Origin: Salmonirosea aquatica
GTDB lineage: Bacteria > Bacteroidota > Bacteroidia > Cytophagales > Spirosomataceae
Assembly: GCF_009296315.1 (NCBI RefSeq)
Contig: NZ_WHLY01000002.1
Span: 6,422,501-6,486,500 of the forward strand
DNA: 64,000 nt
Direction: 5' to 3'
Of the stretch, positions 56,854 through 63,753 are shown piece by piece; the stretch's first letter is position 1, and each line of letters opens with the position of its first letter. The notes under the pieces were generated by a model. It was not told where the DNA came from. It did not search any database and worked only from the letters and a program-made list of their open reading frames with translations. A program made the position numbers and the translations under genes.

Positions 56854-57213
56854 CTACTTTTTGGCAATCACAGCCGTATACCCTACCCGTATATCCAACA
56901 CGCCGCCGCCGATGATTGCGCTCAGTCCGTCCGTCCGTACCGTATTCCCGGTTTGATAGGTCGTATAAACCCCGCTGACGTCCTGCCAGGGTGCAAGATT
57001 GATTTTTCCCTTTTGGGTTATCCGTATCTGATTGGTACCCGTACCCACCACTTCAAACGTCACCATTCCAGCCGGAAGGCTTGAAACCTTATCGTTTACG
57101 GTCACGGTCTGCGCGGTGTAAATGCCATCCGGCACCACTGCCGAGGGTTTCGGATCGTTGCCCCCACACCCAAGCGCCACCAGCGCCAGCACTCCAAAAA
57201 ATAGCTTTTTCAT
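56854..57213 (-). CDS. Small lipoprotein, prophage cargo
   Basis: 119 residues from the ATG at 57213, chosen because it begins a lipoprotein signal (MKKLFFGVLALVALGCGG). The mature part is short beta strands (GIYTAQTVTVNDKVSSLPAGMVTFEVVG), like a lipocalin-type or lipoprotein domain, with no recognised family. It is on the same strand as the lipoprotein at 56242, each with its own terminator. Confidence 0.68.
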   Translation of the reverse strand: MKKLFFGVLALVALGCGGNDPKPSAVVPDGIYTAQTVTVNDKVSSLPAGMVTFEVVGTGTNQIRITQKGKINLAPWQDVSGVYTTYQTGNTVRTDGLSAIIGGGVLDIRVGYTAVIAKK

Positions 57214-57406
57214 AATCTTGTCAGGTTTGTTTACTGCCAAATAGGAAAAAAAAACGGACAATCAAAAAATATTTTTTTGGGTGTAGCATCCCTGCAATAT
57301 GGGTGCAAAAAGGTTCGTACAAGCTGTATTTAAGGGTGCGTTTTGTGGGGCTACACGCTATGAACGCTTGACTAGTGGGGTGTTTTGATAATTTGTAATG
57401 CTAAAC

Positions 57407-57438
57407 GTTGCACAATTGAAATAAACCGTATATACTTG
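57407..57438 (+). promoter_or_regulatory. Candidate Bacteroidota promoter of the late (virion) operon
   Basis: GTTG (57407-57410), 20 bp, TATACTTG (57431-57438), one mismatch each from TTTG-N19-TAnnTTTG. It lies 31 bp before the start at 57470, the first gene of the membrane-protein operon. Downstream genes to the window end are on the same strand. Confidence 0.45.
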
Positions 57439-57469
57439 CATCTGCAATTATGGCAGTATAACGGTAAAT

Positions 57470-58225
57470 ATGGCAGACTACATAACAAATCGGCAAAACG
57501 GACAGGGAACGTACTACTACCCGGACGGATCGGCCGTACCTGTCAACATTTCATCAAAGCCGTTAGACTTGCCGGTATTCCTTACCCGCTCCTACGGGCC
57601 GCGCAACGCTGACGGAAGCGTCGATAATACCCTAAGCATTGCGTTCGATCAGATCAGAACGCTAGGGTACGCGCCGGTTTTGGGTACCCTGCCGAATGCC
57701 GCCCCGATCTTTAACCCCAATACCCAACAGTATGAACTGAGCCTAAATGTTACTTACCGTCCTGAGTACTTCGCTCAGGCTGCCAGCGCCTACCAGGGTA
57801 CCACCTCCGAGGAACGGAAAGCTTTCCTAATCGATCAGCTTTCCAAATTGGTACAAAGCTGGAATCAATACGCCGAGGAAATCGCATTTCTTCAAACCCA
57901 GGCCGCCCAGGCCAACGGAAACAGCAGCGTAGCCGCGTGGGCTGCCACCGTGGGCGGTGTGGCCATTGCCACGGCCAACCCCTACGCCGTGGGAGCCGGG
58001 GCCGTGCTGACCGCCGCCAGCATCGTACTAGGATTCATTAAAAAGCGCCAGGACAGCCAGCAACTAAAAACGCTTCAACTGCGCGCCGAATACGTCGCCG
58101 CCGAAGCCGCTCAGATAGCCGCCTACCATGCGACCTACTCCAAAGAATTGAAAGGTTCACCCCTGGCCGCTCTGCTTATCGGGGGCGTCGGACTCTATGC
58201 CGCCTATCATTACGACCTACTCTAA
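57470..58225 (+). CDS. Putative virion membrane protein, first gene of the late operon
   Basis: 251 residues. The N-terminal half is beta-rich and polar (NGQGTYYYPDGSAVPVNIS). The middle is helical with a long hydrophobic stretch near residues 152-190 (ATVGGVAIATANPYAVGAGA; VLTAASIVLGFIKKR), and the C-terminus is a second hydrophobic anchor (LAALLIGGVGLYAAYHYDLL). No family recognised. Size and topology suit a minor capsid or membrane-linked structural protein. It ends 2 bp before the next start. Confidence 0.68.
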   Translation: MADYITNRQNGQGTYYYPDGSAVPVNISSKPLDLPVFLTRSYGPRNADGSVDNTLSIAFDQIRTLGYAPVLGTLPNAAPIFNPNTQQYELSLNVTYRPEYFAQAASAYQGTTSEERKAFLIDQLSKLVQSWNQYAEEIAFLQTQAAQANGNSSVAAWAATVGGVAIATANPYAVGAGAVLTAASIVLGFIKKRQDSQQLKTLQLRAEYVAAEAAQIAAYHATYSKELKGSPLAALLIGGVGLYAAYHYDLL

Positions 58226-58227
58226 CT

Positions 58228-58932
58228 ATGCCCGAATTCTTTTTCATACGTCGTTCCAATCCCACCACGCCGGTAATCGGTAGCAATCCTGTTATTAACG
58301 TCAATCCGACTATTGTTAGCAGCCCTACCCTGGTCATTAATCCCACGGTCAATAGTCCACTGTACCCCAATCCCTACGCGCTGAATCCTGCCGTAATTGT
58401 TGACAGTGATCCGGGACTCACCAGCGACCCCGCGCCGATTGTCACCACCACGCCCACCGGCCAAACCCTGACGCAAACCGAAACGGAACGCAACTCCAAA
58501 GTTTTCGCGTATAGTGGGCTTATCTCCTACGTTTCGGGCCGAAGTGGCCAGGATTGGGAAACCCTACGCGCCATCCTGAGCCGGGAATATACCCGCCTGA
58601 TTGATAGCCCTACGGTAAGCGTTGAGGACATAAATTATATAAAAGCCGTCACGCAAAATCTGGATGCCTACGCCAAAGGGTACCCCCTGGCCTTGCTAGT
58701 CGGTGAGTTGGTTGACGCCCTCATACGCGGGTACGAGCCTACCCAGGCTTTACAATTCGCAAAAAACGCCGTCGACGGAAACCAGTACATAACCACACCC
58801 GGCGACCCCGCGCCCATCCAGGGAACCGACGCCACGCCCACCGGCACCCCAAGCACCAAAGTAGAGTACGGCAAAATAGCCGCTACCGTGATCATAGGAT
58901 TTTTATTCAAGCAAGCCGTCGAATCCTTATGA
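58228..58932 (+). CDS. Putative virion protein with Asn/Pro repeat stalk and C-terminal anchor
   Basis: 234 residues. Residues about 10-75 repeat NPxV/NPT-type steps (NPVINVNPTIVSSPTLVINP), like an extended stalk. A helical domain (GQDWETLRAILSREYTRLI) follows, then a Thr/Pro linker, then a C-terminal anchor (KIAATVIIGFLFKQAVESL). This layout suits a spike or receptor-binding protein held in a membrane. No family recognised. Confidence 0.65.
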   Translation: MPEFFFIRRSNPTTPVIGSNPVINVNPTIVSSPTLVINPTVNSPLYPNPYALNPAVIVDSDPGLTSDPAPIVTTTPTGQTLTQTETERNSKVFAYSGLISYVSGRSGQDWETLRAILSREYTRLIDSPTVSVEDINYIKAVTQNLDAYAKGYPLALLVGELVDALIRGYEPTQALQFAKNAVDGNQYITTPGDPAPIQGTDATPTGTPSTKVEYGKIAATVIIGFLFKQAVESL

Positions 58933-59414
58933 GCAAGAAACGTAAAGGCATAAGCAATCAAGATTTGATGATAGCCGGGGCCGTGGGAGCCGGGGCGTAC
59001 GTCCTGAGCAAAGCCCGCGCCGCCAGTAACCTGGACGTTACGCCCGGACTACCCAAGCAACTACGGGTAAGTTTGGGCCAGGGCCAACTAACGTTTTTGT
59101 TGCCCCTCAATTTCTGGAACCGCACGGCGACGAATATTAATATTCAATCGCTCGACCTTACCGTAAGCATCAACACCGCCACCGTAGGCCGGGCGTATCG
59201 GTACGAAAAATTCAGGATCAACCCCAGCGGACAAACCCAGGCCGACGCTATTGTAAATATTCAGTTGCTCGACCTAATCAGCATCATTCCCGAAATCCGG
59301 GATTTAGTGCAGGGTAAAACGATACAATTCAACTTCAACGGATTTGTAAAAGCCGAGTTGCTAAACTTCCCGGTTCAATTCTCCCAAAGTATCAAAATCC
59401 CTAGAATCATATAA
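58929..59414 (+). CDS. Membrane-anchored LEA14/WHy-like beta-sandwich protein
   Basis: 161 residues. A basic start (MSKKRKGISNQD) and one membrane span (LMIAGAVGAGAYVLSKARA) precede a beta-sandwich: FLLPLNFWNRTATNINIQSLDL and FRINPSGQTQADAIVNIQL resemble the LEA-2/WHy (LEA14) fold, known from desiccation proteins and some envelope proteins. A phage use is unusual. Start overlaps the previous stop by 4 bp. Confidence 0.65.
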   Translation: MSKKRKGISNQDLMIAGAVGAGAYVLSKARAASNLDVTPGLPKQLRVSLGQGQLTFLLPLNFWNRTATNINIQSLDLTVSINTATVGRAYRYEKFRINPSGQTQADAIVNIQLLDLISIIPEIRDLVQGKTIQFNFNGFVKAELLNFPVQFSQSIKIPRII

Positions 59415-59416
59415 AT

Positions 59417-59749
59417 ATGCCGTATTCAGTCTATGGGGTTGACCCTATCCTAATCAGTCAGGCCGCGCAGCAAGCCCAGGCCGGCACCACTCCCAAAAGC
59501 GGGAACGTAATCACCACGATTAGCAGCGCTATAAGTGGCATTGCTGTACCCCTACTGACCGCCTTGTTTCCGGGCGGTATCAAAGGCAACGGCAGTATTA
59601 CCCCTTCGTACGGTTCCGTTCCGTACGACCCTAACCAATACCGCAGCAACAGCAGCAGCGGCCTACTGGATAATATACCGTTGTTGGCCCTGGCTGCCGT
59701 GGCTGCCTACTTCCTATTTTTTCGGAAGAAAAAACGAAAGCGTAACTAA
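59417..59749 (+). CDS. Small tail-anchored protein with basic C-terminus, candidate coat-type protein
   Basis: 110 residues. A Gly/Ser/Pro-rich body with one weakly hydrophobic segment (ISGIAVPLLTALFPGG) ends in a strong span and a basic tail (LLALAAVAAYFLFFRKKKRK). The order span-then-basic tail resembles filamentous-phage coat proteins and virion membrane proteins. It begins 2 bp after the previous gene. No family recognised. Confidence 0.65.
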   Translation: MPYSVYGVDPILISQAAQQAQAGTTPKSGNVITTISSAISGIAVPLLTALFPGGIKGNGSITPSYGSVPYDPNQYRSNSSSGLLDNIPLLALAAVAAYFLFFRKKKRKRN

Positions 59750-59810
59750 ATAATTTTCAAACCAATAACCCCCAATTTTTCACTTTTCACTATTTCAAAA
59801 TCTATTAGCT

Positions 59811-60419
59811 ATGGCCGAAATTAAAATTTTAACCAACGTCGGTACCATCACCGGAAACAACGGAGTAGGCAACGTCTACGCCGCCAGTGAAAGCACCGAA
59901 ACCAGCAAGCCCAAAATTCTGCTTTTGCCTGAACTGGTAGGCAGTGATGTAAAGTACCGGTACCTAACGCGCGACGCCATGCGCAACTGGCTCAACAGCG
60001 GTAACGCTTCTATCTCAACGGATTTGAACCTGGAACTTTTCAGCAACAAAACCAACTGGGATTTTGTCGACGCTGACGGCTTCATCGTAGAGGATGCCAT
60101 TGTAGACGAAACCGGAATCGAGCGCATTTTCAGCGGTCAAAACCTGTACTCGATCAAAGGAGTAGGAGCCACGAACGCCGAAATTGCCGCCATCCGGGTA
60201 AGCGTAAGCGGAGCATCCGAAACAGGCGGAAGCGCTACGACGACCACAACGACCGGCACCGGCACCGCCGCCACCAAAGGCATTATGGACTACTTTAATG
60301 AGTTCATTTCCGACCCGTTCAGTTTCATTACCAATAACCCGCTGATTGCCGCCATGATTGGTTTGGGTGTTTGGTATTTCTTCTTCCGTAAGAAAACGAA
60401 GGCGCGCCGCCGCCGCTAG
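59811..60419 (+). CDS. Tail-anchored protein with basic C-terminus, putative major virion component
   Basis: 202 residues. An N-terminal beta-rich domain (MAEIKILTNVGTITGNNGVG; KYRYLTRDAMRNWL; ASISTDLNLELFS) is followed by a Thr/Gly linker and a C-terminal span with basic tail (MIGLGVWYFFFRKKTKARRR). A strong A-rich leader, its own spacing of 61 bp and a hairpin downstream suggest separate high expression, as for a coat protein. I cannot confirm a jelly-roll fold. No family recognised. Confidence 0.66.
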   Translation: MAEIKILTNVGTITGNNGVGNVYAASESTETSKPKILLLPELVGSDVKYRYLTRDAMRNWLNSGNASISTDLNLELFSNKTNWDFVDADGFIVEDAIVDETGIERIFSGQNLYSIKGVGATNAEIAAIRVSVSGASETGGSATTTTTTGTGTAATKGIMDYFNEFISDPFSFITNNPLIAAMIGLGVWYFFFRKKTKARRRR

Positions 60420-60484
60420 GTAATAACCCCCGACGCCCGGAAGCGTAAGCGCCGCCCCTACTAGGCCAGTTTCCAACCGTGAAC

Positions 60485-60509
60485 GCCCTGGCTATTCCGT
60501 AGCCAGGGC
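60485..60509. terminator. Terminator-like hairpin in the late operon
   Basis: Perfect GCCCTGGCTA / TAGCCAGGGC around TTCCG, without a T-run. It may attenuate readthrough after the gene at 59811. Confidence 0.6.
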
Positions 60510-60563
60510 AATCACACCAACCCCCAACGAATCACTTTTTTTTAACTCTTAAATTCCAAAATT

Positions 60564-60734
60564 ATGCGCAAGCCAAAAATGGGCAAATTGCCGAAAAAAC
60601 CTAAGCTGACGGCCAGCCCCGAGCAAAAGAAAAAGTACCTCTCAAAGGTTGCGTCCATCAAAAAGGACTATAACAAGAAAATGAGCGAGTACAAAAAATC
60701 TATGGCCCTGAGTGCCAAGATTGCCAAAGTATAG
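60564..60734 (+). CDS. Very basic 56-residue protein, candidate DNA-condensing virion protein
   Basis: 56 residues: MRKPKMGKLPKKPKLTAS, then EQKKKYLSKVASIKKDYNKK and a short tail ending AKIAKV. About a third of residues are Lys or Arg and there is no acidic cluster. Small basic proteins condense genomes in ssDNA phages (J protein of microviruses) and in lipid-containing phages. It sits between two hairpins, so it can be expressed on its own. Role inferred from composition only. Confidence 0.62.
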   Translation: MRKPKMGKLPKKPKLTASPEQKKKYLSKVASIKKDYNKKMSEYKKSMALSAKIAKV

Positions 60735-60757
60735 CCGCCCGCTACCATCCATCCAGA

Positions 60758-60785
60758 GCAAGCCCGCCAAACCGGGCTTGCTTTT
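60758..60785 (+). terminator. Terminator after the basic protein gene
   Basis: GCAAGCCCG / CGGGCTTGC around a 6-nt loop, followed by TTTT. Confidence 0.78.
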
Positions 60786-60814
60786 CCTAAATCACTTTAC
60801 CCCTACTACGCAAC

Positions 60815-61360
60815 ATGGATACGACACAGCAAGCAAGCGACTTTTTGAAACAGGAAAACATGGCTTTCTGGCAACTATGGAAAGGTACCAGTAAGGTAAG
60901 CGAGTGCGAAAAAGACAACAACCCCACCGCCGACCCAGCCACCGCCCAGGAGCATTTTAAAAACGTCCTGGAACTACTGCCGCCCAACAGCTACCGCCTA
61001 TCGGTATACCGCAACGCCAGCGGCCAGCGGAGCGCCAACAACTTTGAATTTACCAAAGCCGGAGCCGCCGCCCAGCAAGCCGGGGGGCTTTCAAGTGTAA
61101 GCAGTTTGCGCGAACAAATGCGCGCCGAACTCATGCAAGAATTCCGTATGAAAGAAATGGAAGATAAAATCAAAAAGCTGGAAGAAAATCAAAACAAGCT
61201 TTTTGAAATCCTGGAAGATTTGACGGACGGCGACGGCAACAATGATTTTGCCCAAAGTCTGATTAAGGAATTTGCATTGGGAGCCATCAAGAATAAAACC
61301 GCCGCGCCGGTTGTGATCAATCAGATTCCCCGCGCCAGTGGCGGATTTAACAACCTCTAA
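60815..61360 (+). CDS. Hypothetical late-operon protein with coiled coil
   Basis: 181 residues. An N-terminal domain with SYRLSVYRNASGQRSANNFEF, a Gln/Ala-rich linker, then a coiled coil (MEDKIKKLEENQNKLFEILED) and a C-terminal tail. No membrane span is present. The arrangement suits a structural or scaffold protein. No family recognised. Confidence 0.62.
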   Translation: MDTTQQASDFLKQENMAFWQLWKGTSKVSECEKDNNPTADPATAQEHFKNVLELLPPNSYRLSVYRNASGQRSANNFEFTKAGAAAQQAGGLSSVSSLREQMRAELMQEFRMKEMEDKIKKLEENQNKLFEILEDLTDGDGNNDFAQSLIKEFALGAIKNKTAAPVVINQIPRASGGFNNL

Positions 61361-61400
61361 ACACCTACGTACTTTTTAAAACGCTTACACAACGGAACCA

Positions 61401-61688
61401 ATGGAAAAGGACTTACTACAACTTTTGAAAGATTTTGGCCGCGCCTACGATGAAGTACTAGGTACCGAGGACACCATAAAACTAATTGAAGCCCTGACCG
61501 AATTTGTAACAAACAACCCGGATGCAGTGCTACAACTGCAAACCGAAATCCACGACAATAACGCATTTTTTGCCCGCCTGTTGACCAGGGAAGGCGTTGA
61601 CGAAGCCCGCGCCGCCATTGCCCTATTTTCCAAGTTTAACACGGTCAAAAACCCGATGCAGCTATTCAAGCAAAAAGCCAGTCTATGA
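61401..61688 (+). CDS. Small helical late-operon protein
   Basis: 95 residues, all helical (MEKDLLQLLKDFGRAYDEVL; DTIKLIEALTEFVTNNPDAV), ending MQLFKQKASL. The stop overlaps the next start (ATGA-type overlap at 61685), suggesting coupled translation with the annexin-like membrane protein. No family recognised. Confidence 0.62.
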   Translation: MEKDLLQLLKDFGRAYDEVLGTEDTIKLIEALTEFVTNNPDAVLQLQTEIHDNNAFFARLLTREGVDEARAAIALFSKFNTVKNPMQLFKQKASL

Positions 61689-62380
61689 AGAATTTAACCG
61701 CCGCCGCCGCCCTGGCCAGCCAAGTAGACAAAAAGACCGTCGCCAACGTCGGTAAAGTCTTGGTTGCTATTGCCCTCTATCTATTATTGCGATCCAGCGC
61801 CCGCAAGCGTTTGGCCCAAAATGAATATGATAAAGTCGTAGCGGGCAACGGGGGAGCGGTCAACCCCGCCAATATAGCGCTGCAATTCCGGCAAGCGCTC
61901 AGACCGTGGGGATTCTCATTTTTAGGCATCGACGGCGGCACCGATGAAGATACGCTTTACTATCTGGCCGGGGTTTGCCGGGGCAACGTCTGGTCTGAGG
62001 TTACAGCCAGTTATCGGACACTTTACAAAAGCGAACTCATACAGGACATAAGCGACGACGCCAACCCCGAAGTTTTCGCCAAGTTTGTAGCCATCCTGCA
62101 AGGCAATGCCGCCCCTACCACGCCCACCGGGGGAGGTGCCACCACCGGCAAAGGCTACACCGCCGAAACCATCCGACGTACTCCGCTCTTATCCGCCAGC
62201 GATAGCAGCCAAACCGTTACGACGTTGCCGCTGGGTACCAAAACTGAATTTAAGTACTACACCATAGCCAAAAGCGGGGGCGTAGAAACTCAGTACGTTC
62301 TGGTCACTTATCGGAACTGGATCGGGTACCCCACGGACGGATATATTAAGCGGGCCGACGTCCGCGTATACGCAAACTAA
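61685..62380 (+). CDS. Membrane protein with annexin-like segment and C-terminal SH3-like domain
   Basis: 231 residues. An N-terminal span (VGKVLVAIALYLLLRSSA) precedes residues about 60-140, where LGIDGGTDEDTLYYLAGVCR and SYRTLYKSELIQDISDD follow the order of an annexin repeat (GTDEDxL, then Y-x-x-L-x-x-D-I). A Pro/Gly linker leads to an SH3-like domain (SDSSQTVTTLPLGTKTEFKY; NWIGYPTDGYIKRADVRV). The annexin-like resemblance is by pattern and unverified. SH3b domains often bind peptidoglycan, which fits a host-entry or wall-contact role next to the lysozyme. Confidence 0.62.
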   Translation: MKNLTAAAALASQVDKKTVANVGKVLVAIALYLLLRSSARKRLAQNEYDKVVAGNGGAVNPANIALQFRQALRPWGFSFLGIDGGTDEDTLYYLAGVCRGNVWSEVTASYRTLYKSELIQDISDDANPEVFAKFVAILQGNAAPTTPTGGGATTGKGYTAETIRRTPLLSASDSSQTVTTLPLGTKTEFKYYTIAKSGGVETQYVLVTYRNWIGYPTDGYIKRADVRVYAN

Positions 62381-62386
62381 AATACT

Positions 62387-62941
62387 ATGGGAACGACCTC
62401 ACAAAGCGGAATTGATTTTATAGCCCTGGAAGAAAACGCGCCGTTGTTTTCCAAGCCTGACAGCTTTTTAACCCCTGCCTATAAGGACACCAACGGCCCC
62501 GCCATCGGGTACGGTTGCACCTTCTACGAGGACGGTAGTAAAATCCAGTACGGCCAGCAGATCACCAAAAAAAGGGCTGATCAACTCTTATTGTACCACG
62601 TACGACTAAACGAAGGGTACCTAAATAGCTACCTGAACGGGAAAAATATCCGCCTGACGGTTCCCCAATTTGACGCCGTGGTTTCGTTCGTGTACAACGC
62701 CGGGCCGGGCAACTTTTTGAAGTCGCAGCTATGGCAGCAAATACAGGTAAATCCCAACGACCTGAACGCCATCGAAGCCGCCTTTAAATCCTGGCCCTAC
62801 AACGCCAACCGCCGATTGAAGGAAGCCCAGGCGTACGGCCAGCCGGTTTTTAGGAGTGAGGTAACAACCAACATTGCCGGAATCGGGGCGATCCTGTTAG
62901 CCCTGGCGGGCGGCTACCTCATAAACGAAAGCCGTCAATGA
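62387..62941 (+). CDS. GH24 (T4-type) lysozyme with C-terminal membrane anchor
   Basis: 184 residues. The catalytic region has Glu in IALEENAPLF, Asp in AYKDTNG and the glycine-rich IGYG, the T4-lysozyme order, with a longer than usual loop between Glu and Asp and Ala where the usual active-site Thr stands. SFVYNAGPGNFLKSQLWQQI is also typical. The C-terminus adds a membrane span (AGIGAILLALAGGYLINE), rare in endolysins. It may be a virion-bound peptidoglycan hydrolase for entry rather than, or as well as, a lysis enzyme. Confidence 0.8.
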   Translation: MGTTSQSGIDFIALEENAPLFSKPDSFLTPAYKDTNGPAIGYGCTFYEDGSKIQYGQQITKKRADQLLLYHVRLNEGYLNSYLNGKNIRLTVPQFDAVVSFVYNAGPGNFLKSQLWQQIQVNPNDLNAIEAAFKSWPYNANRRLKEAQAYGQPVFRSEVTTNIAGIGAILLALAGGYLINESRQ

Positions 62942-62942
62942 T

Positions 62943-63236
62943 ATGCCCGATAAAGTCACAGCCTTTGAACGGCTTTTAGATTTTGCCATAGGCGGGGGCG
63001 CGCTGGAAGGTATCCGGTATATATTTTCCAAAAAAAAGAACGATGCCGAAACGGACAACATCGTGTCTGATAACTGGAAAAAGTACGCGGAACATTTGGA
63101 AGGGCGGTTTAATCTGCTTATGGAGCAACACGAAATTTTGACGAAAAAGTACAACGAACTCGAACGCAAGTATCAAGAGCTAAACTTAGAAGTCCATGGC
63201 AAAAGTAATTCTAACCGCAGGCCACGCCGTAGTTAA
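62943..63236 (+). CDS. Small coiled-coil protein beside the lysis genes
   Basis: 97 residues. An amphipathic start (AFERLLDFAIGGGALEGIRY) is followed by a basic turn and a long coiled coil (YAEHLEGRFNLLMEQHEILT). The end is basic (SNRRPRRS) and overlaps the amidase start by 41 bp. A holin would need clear spans, so I only note the position. No family recognised. Confidence 0.6.
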   Translation: MPDKVTAFERLLDFAIGGGALEGIRYIFSKKKNDAETDNIVSDNWKKYAEHLEGRFNLLMEQHEILTKKYNELERKYQELNLEVHGKSNSNRRPRRS

Positions 63237-63753
63237 CGGCATAGGTACCGGGGCCAAAGTGCCAGGGTTTGACGAAGCCATCGAAGCCGTAATACTTCGT
63301 AATGCCATCGCTACGCGGTTGATTGAACGGGGCGTCAACGTGTACGTCGACCAGAACGACACCACCAACGCCGAAACGTGGAGCAAAATCAAGGAAATCG
63401 CTCACTTTGAAGATGTTCTTTTGGATTTGCATTTTAACGCCGCCAGCCCCCAGGCCACCGGCACCGAGGTATTTTATAAAACCTCACGCTTTTTGCAGCC
63501 CCAACCGACCGCCGCCAAACTGAGCGCCAGCGTTGCCGATGCCCTACGGATAAAAGACAGGGGAGCCAAGAACGAAAGCCAGAGCCAACACAACCGTTTA
63601 GGCGTGTTGCATCTGAACCCGGAACGTAGCTTTTTGCTGGAAACGTGCTTTATCACGAACCCCGGCGACGTCCGAGAATACCGGTACTATTTTTCCGATG
63701 TAGTGCATAATGTTACTGAATTTCTGGCCGAAGAAAGCACCCGCAAAGCATGA
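63196..63753 (+). CDS. N-acetylmuramoyl-L-alanine amidase (Amidase_3)
   Basis: 185 residues. VILTAGHAV, LLDLHFNAASPQATGTEVFY and LLETCFITNPGD carry the zinc ligands and catalytic Glu of Amidase_3. It cuts the lactyl-peptide bond of peptidoglycan. No signal peptide is present. Start ATG 63196 gives MAKVILTAGH. Its stop overlaps the next start (ATGA). It acts with the lysozyme in lysis or entry. Confidence 0.86.
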   Translation: MAKVILTAGHAVVNGIGTGAKVPGFDEAIEAVILRNAIATRLIERGVNVYVDQNDTTNAETWSKIKEIAHFEDVLLDLHFNAASPQATGTEVFYKTSRFLQPQPTAAKLSASVADALRIKDRGAKNESQSQHNRLGVLHLNPERSFLLETCFITNPGDVREYRYYFSDVVHNVTEFLAEESTRKA

